Assembly: GCA_900642245.1 (NCBI GenBank)
Contig: CAAAJI010000403.1
Coordinates: forward strand, 1 to 22,507
Source of the DNA: Fragilaria radians
Taxonomy: Eukaryota > Bacillariophyta > Fragilariophyceae > Fragilariales > Fragilariaceae
Reading direction: 5' to 3'
DNA length: 22,507 nt
The position numbers and the translations under genes were made by a program. How positions within the stretch are numbered: position 1 is the stretch's first letter; each line of letters starts with the position of its first letter. This document shows, piece by piece, positions 18,752 to 22,507 of this stretch. The notes beneath the pieces are model-generated. The model saw only the letters and a list, made by a program, of their open reading frames with translations. It did no database searches and was not told the DNA's origin.

Positions 18752-20007
18752 ATGTCAAATAGTCCAGAAGGGAAAGATCAAGAAAAACCTCTCGTGGAGA
18801 TGGACGACTCTCAGAAGAAAAACTCCGAACATCGGATGACTGGGTTCAAACTTCTCTTTGTTGGGTCTCATGGTAGCCCAGAACTCTTCCACTGTCTTGG
18901 TCGGTCGTTATACTCGTTCCAATGCTCCCAAAGAAGATCTCTTTATTGTTAATCATCTTGTTCTCGTTACAGAGTTTTTAAAGGTAAGTCATCCAATATC
19001 TTGATTTGTGGAAATCTTAAATCCAATTCATTTGCGCGTATGGGCAATGAATCTAACGTCTATCCAACCATGGAAATTGTAGATGGTATTGTCATGTGTC
19101 CTCGAATTTCATGTCACGAATGGTGGTTTAGTAAAGTCTTTCAGGGAGAACATAATTGATAGGCCCCTCGATGCTCTCAAAATAGCTGTCCCTGCCCTAC
19201 TTTACTTGGTTCAAAACACTTTACTCTATGTGGCTCTGTCGAATCTTTCGGCTCCTCTCTTTCCAAGTCACCTACCAAGCGAAATTAGTTACGACAGCTA
19301 TCGTATCTGTTGTCATGCTAAATCGTAAATACTCTCCCAAGCAGTGGTTATGTCTAGTTATTTTATCATTCGGTGTGGCATTGGCAGTTTTGGGAGAAGG
19401 AAAGGACAGCAATAAGGCGGCTACGCAAGAAAATCGCCCTGTTCAATCCCTGGCTGTTGGTCTAATTTCTGTAACTGTGGCATGCTTCTGTTCCGCTTTT
19501 GCTGGAGTTTACTTTGAAAAAGTACTAAAGAGTAACACTAACGATGCCAATGGAGCATCTCGTGCTCCTGTCAGCATGTGGATGCGTAACATACAATTAG
19601 CTTTTTTCTCGGTATTGATTTGTCTGGGACAAACCATGACACAAAGTCTATCTGGAGATAAGGAAGGGGCGGCCAGTGATTCGAGTAAGCCTTTCCTTCA
19701 TGGATTTACTGCATGGGTTTGGGTCCTTGTCGCTCTCCAAGCGGGCGGTGGATTACTCGTGGCGGCAGTGATCAAGTACGCTGATAATGTTCTCAAGGGA
19801 CTGGCGACTGGTGTTTCCGTTGTGGTAGCAACAGGCTTTTCGGCCCTCTTCTTCGCAACGGCTCTATCGGGTCAGTTTACAGTTGGTGCCATCATGATCC
19901 TCATTAGTGTCTACTATTTTAGCAATGATGTTCCCAAGTGCATCTCTGCTGGAACCGTTGCAAGTGGGAACAAGCCTACAGAAATGGCTCCGATTTTACC
20001 ACGATGA
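18752..20007 (+). CDS. Golgi nucleotide-sugar transporter, SLC35A family, with two +1 frame changes
   Basis: By family, a ten-span Golgi antiporter moving a UDP- or CMP-sugar inward in exchange for the nucleotide monophosphate; the substrate cannot be read from sequence. Exon 1 is 18752-18983, the intron 18984-19082 (donor GTAAGT, acceptor TTGTAG, phase 0), exon 2 19083-20007. Family motifs: VAQNSSTVLVGRYTR, KIAVPALLYLVQNTLLYVAL, QVTYQAKLVTTAIVSVVML, FAGVYFEKVLK, MRNIQLAFF, GGGLLVAAVIKYADNVLKG. They fall in three frames: one base must be skipped after TTT 18857-18859 and another after TTT 19260-19262, giving about 384 residues. The spacing to conserved residues (K to QN in span 1, SNL to QVTYQ later) matches SLC35A2-type proteins exactly when one base is skipped. 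Without the skips translation stops soon after each site. It may be a frameshifting gene, a recent pseudogene, or affected by assembly errors. Confidence 0.8.
18851..18860 (+). other. Frame-change site 1 (CTT CTC TTT G)
   Basis: The upstream frame reads GFKLLF to TTT 18857-18859. The conserved LGLMVAQNSS follows in the +1 frame from 18861. The upstream frame itself runs on to a TAA near 18950. The +1 frame is closed by a TGA just upstream (in GGATGACTGG), so the overlap between the two frames is short and brackets the CTCTTT run. Confidence 0.7.
18984..19082 (+). other. Nucleotide-sugar transporter intron
   Basis: GTAAGT donor after GAGTTTTTAAAG and acceptor AAATTGTAG before ATGGTATTG. Phase 0. 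It joins VTEFLK to MVLSCVLEF in the register of the SLC35A second span. Confidence 0.8.
19254..19263 (+). other. Frame-change site 2 (CCT CTC TTT C)
   Basis: The upstream frame reads ALSNLSAPLF to TTT 19260-19262. The conserved QVTYQAKL follows in the +1 frame from 19264. The upstream frame ends at a TAA at 19326-19328. A phenylalanine tRNA on TTT could re-pair on TTC one base forward here. Confidence 0.7.
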
Positions 20008-22507
20008 AAATTGGATCTCAATTTAGATTTGTTATCATAGATATGATTTCATTTCTTTGGTTAAGTTGAATTGACCCAATATAGCAAAAAGATTGTTAAC
20101 AACACTTAAAATAGTAGTTTCTTCTCTTTGTTATGTGGATAAATACCTAGTTTCAATAATTCAGATCACACAAGATTGGAATTAAACTTGGATGCAGCCT
20201 ACGTCAATAGTGACAATTCGCTCCTTCGAAAATAAATGCAAATGAATTTCTATTTGGATTCCACTCAAAGGATATTTCCACCAGTTTCTCACAAAACGGT
20301 CAACTCTACCACAGCAATTCTGTTCAATAATATTGGCATACTCGATTAAAAAACAATTTATTTATCAAATCTTTCATTAACTTATTACCAATATCTCAAA
20401 TCTTTTCACACCTATGAGACCGGTTGACTAAAACACATTTTTATATTTAGTAATTCTTAATACGAGTTGTTGCCACAACAAATTTGGCCTCCATTCTAGG
20501 TGATGTATGCAGCATCTTATTACGTTCATTATCAAGTGCATGATAAAAATAATCCGCAAAACCACTAGCGCTCCTCCTGGAATCAACATCTTTTGTATGA
20601 TGAGTTTGAAACTCCTACAATGTCAAAATTTGATTCATTTATGATTCTGCTCCAGCTGGTACTCGGTTTAAGAGTCAATCCTTGTTGTTCTTTTGAAATA
20701 TTTCATCATGACTCTCTTCATTGGTTGAAGTTGTGCTTTAGTAGTGTTTGAAAGTGTTGGGAGAATTCCCTTGTAGTATTTTGAACATCAGGCATTCACC
20801 AGTAGACCAAAAACAATGACATACCGCTTACGGGTCAATAGACCTTTTAACTGCAATTACCATTTTAGGACCGATATTTCTTTCCTATTTTTCTTCTAGC
20901 AACTGCTGTAATATTAATTTTGATGTCTTGCTAGGAACACCATGTGATCACAGGGCATCTGAATATTAAACACTTACCTTTTGATTAATTTCAAACTTTT
21001 TGCCAAGTTTTTTAGTTGATTCTTCCAACATCATCACATTCAAATATTCCATTATCTTCTTTTGTAGTTATCCACTTCACTTCTTGAAGTGACAAGCATA
21101 CATGCAGAAACCCAAGATACCACAAAAATAACCCTGGCAACGTGTTCTTGAAATAAAGGCATGGTTTGGCTACATCCATGGAGTGAAACACGAGTAAAAG
21201 TCCAATGAGCTGTCAATTGCAAATTGGTTGTTGAGCGCAGAGTTGCGGCGCTATCAACTATTCATGGTAGGGTCCAACCCACTGATTGATTTATCACGAT
21301 TGTTCCACCAAAATTCTTCATTGCTGGGCTTATGAATAAGCATGTCTGCCTTTTCAATGCTCTTCTTCCAGCCTCCCAATCTATTCGCTTAATTCTCGTA
21401 TTGAAACCAGCTATCTTTGCTAGGGCAACTAACGTTTTCGCATGTACCACATTCTTCTGTTAAATTGTTCATCTTTTCTTGCAGATCATTGACTTTCTAC
21501 GCTCGAAAAGTATTCTTATTAGTCAAAATATCTTTTGACTTATTTTACTTAGAATGAAATATCCAAGTCACGTTACACTTCATGAAACACTTGTGATTTA
21601 TCATCTCCAAAATTTAGAGATCTTTGATTAGTGTCACCTAAATTTGTAAACAAAAAACAACAGCCATCATTCTTTAGTTGTTGTTGTTTTAGATGTGCTG
21701 TTATAGCTGATATCTTCATCATCTGTATTTGCATGTACTAGCAACAATGGAAGTCTTATTGAATTAATGCTTTTCTCTTTTATTTCGCTTAAAATGTGAT
21801 ATAAAGTGTGCCTTCTCCACTATCATATCAATCTCATTGCTTAATTCAGGGGCAGCCTCTTAGAACTGAAACTTGGTACTTCTTGCACCTCATCAATTCA
21901 CTATGGCTTTCCTTACTCCGATTTTGTAATTCATCAGCATTTGTTTAACTGTTCAACTCTTGAACCATAAACTTAGAATCAGTCATGTAGGAGCCTCCGC
22001 CTTCTCATTTCTAATACACTTTTTTGACTGGATAAAGTCCTGTACGAGTTGATGATATATTTTGGAGGATCCCGTAATTTAAGGTAACCCTTGGTGCCCA
22101 TCCTTACGCTTATAAGGGACCGTTGGACTCGTTACCATTTCCAGTTTCCCTTCAGGATTTGATTTTTCTCTGCTATGTATAAAATATCGTAAATCATAAA
22201 TCTCTCTCAAAACCAAGTTGGCGGGGGCTATTTGAAGCCTCTTCTGATTCAATTGCTTGTGAATTATCCATTGTGAACTGTTGTTGGTGCAGCCGTCATA
22301 TTATATTTGTTGCACATGTTTGAATTAGACACAAATTACAAAAACAGTACATAAGGACAGGGTTAGCAAATCAGCCAGAAATTATAAAACAAAGCCTAGG
22401 AGCAAATTCCCAGCCTCTTTTGTGGCTCCTACAATTTCAAACCATACTGTGGTTGGATGCATCATAATGAGTGCAAGATGGAGTCATTACCGTAAAGGGA
22501 CTAGGGT
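20008..22507. other. Gene-free right flank
   Basis: About 2.5 kb of AT-rich sequence after the transporter. The longest notable ORF (21262-21450, minus) starts at GTG and matches nothing I recognise. No terminal repeats, tandem array, tRNA or spliced gene was seen. It may hold old repeat remnants, but I cannot support that from sequence alone. Confidence 0.45.

Noticed and set aside
18860..18876. Mini-intron GT...AG to explain frame-change site 1
   Set aside because: It would be only 17 nt and would not restore the conserved frame; it would also remove LGLMVA, which fits the first membrane span.
21262..21450. Minus-strand ORF that vaguely resembles a transposon protein fragment
   Set aside because: It starts at GTG, has no diagnostic motif, and no terminal repeats or neighbouring transposon domains were found.

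Overview
This is a eukaryotic nuclear window, most likely from a diatom or close stramenopile. The evidence is short GT-AG introns (about 59-117 nt), compact genes, AT-rich spacers, and a leucine-rich-repeat membrane protein of the type common in pennate diatoms. The species call is an inference; the intron structures are read directly from the sequence. No rRNA, tRNA, CRISPR array or intact transposon was recognised.

Layout. 1-2059: no recognisable gene. 2060-3790 (+): a 576-residue protein with an N-terminal ubiquitin/UBX-like fold and a C-terminal helix-hairpin-helix-like region. 3855-4532 (-): a secreted or membrane-anchored Ala/Lys/Glu-rich coiled-coil protein. 5585-6664 (+, 3 exons): an OTUD6-type OTU deubiquitinase. 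6945-7862 (-): the RNA polymerase III repressor MAF1, with probable upstream exons to 8026 and perhaps 8315. 8358-8840 (+, 2 exons): nuclear transport factor 2. 8841-12517: mostly empty, with one possible 65-residue membrane ORF at 11113. 12518-14650 (-, 4 exons): an LRR transmembrane protein. 16554-17504 (-, 3 exons): the mitochondrial complex I 24-kDa subunit (NDUFV2). 18752-20007 (+, 2 exons): a Golgi nucleotide-sugar transporter (SLC35A type). 20008-22507: no recognisable gene.

The genes are mostly unrelated housekeeping functions (ubiquitin removal, Pol III control, nuclear import, respiration, Golgi sugar transport) and do not form a pathway. A ubiquitin-like-domain gene and an OTU protease lie within 2 kb of each other. 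MAF1 and NTF2 are divergent and closely spaced.

The most unusual signal is in the nucleotide-sugar transporter. Its family alignment needs a one-base forward (+1) frame change at two places, 18857-18860 and 19260-19263. Both places fall directly after nearly the same nine bases, CYT CTC TTT. Every other recognised gene here reads intact once its introns are removed. This is either a shift-prone motif used twice in one gene, or two single-base insertions (a decaying allele or assembly error) that happen to share a context.
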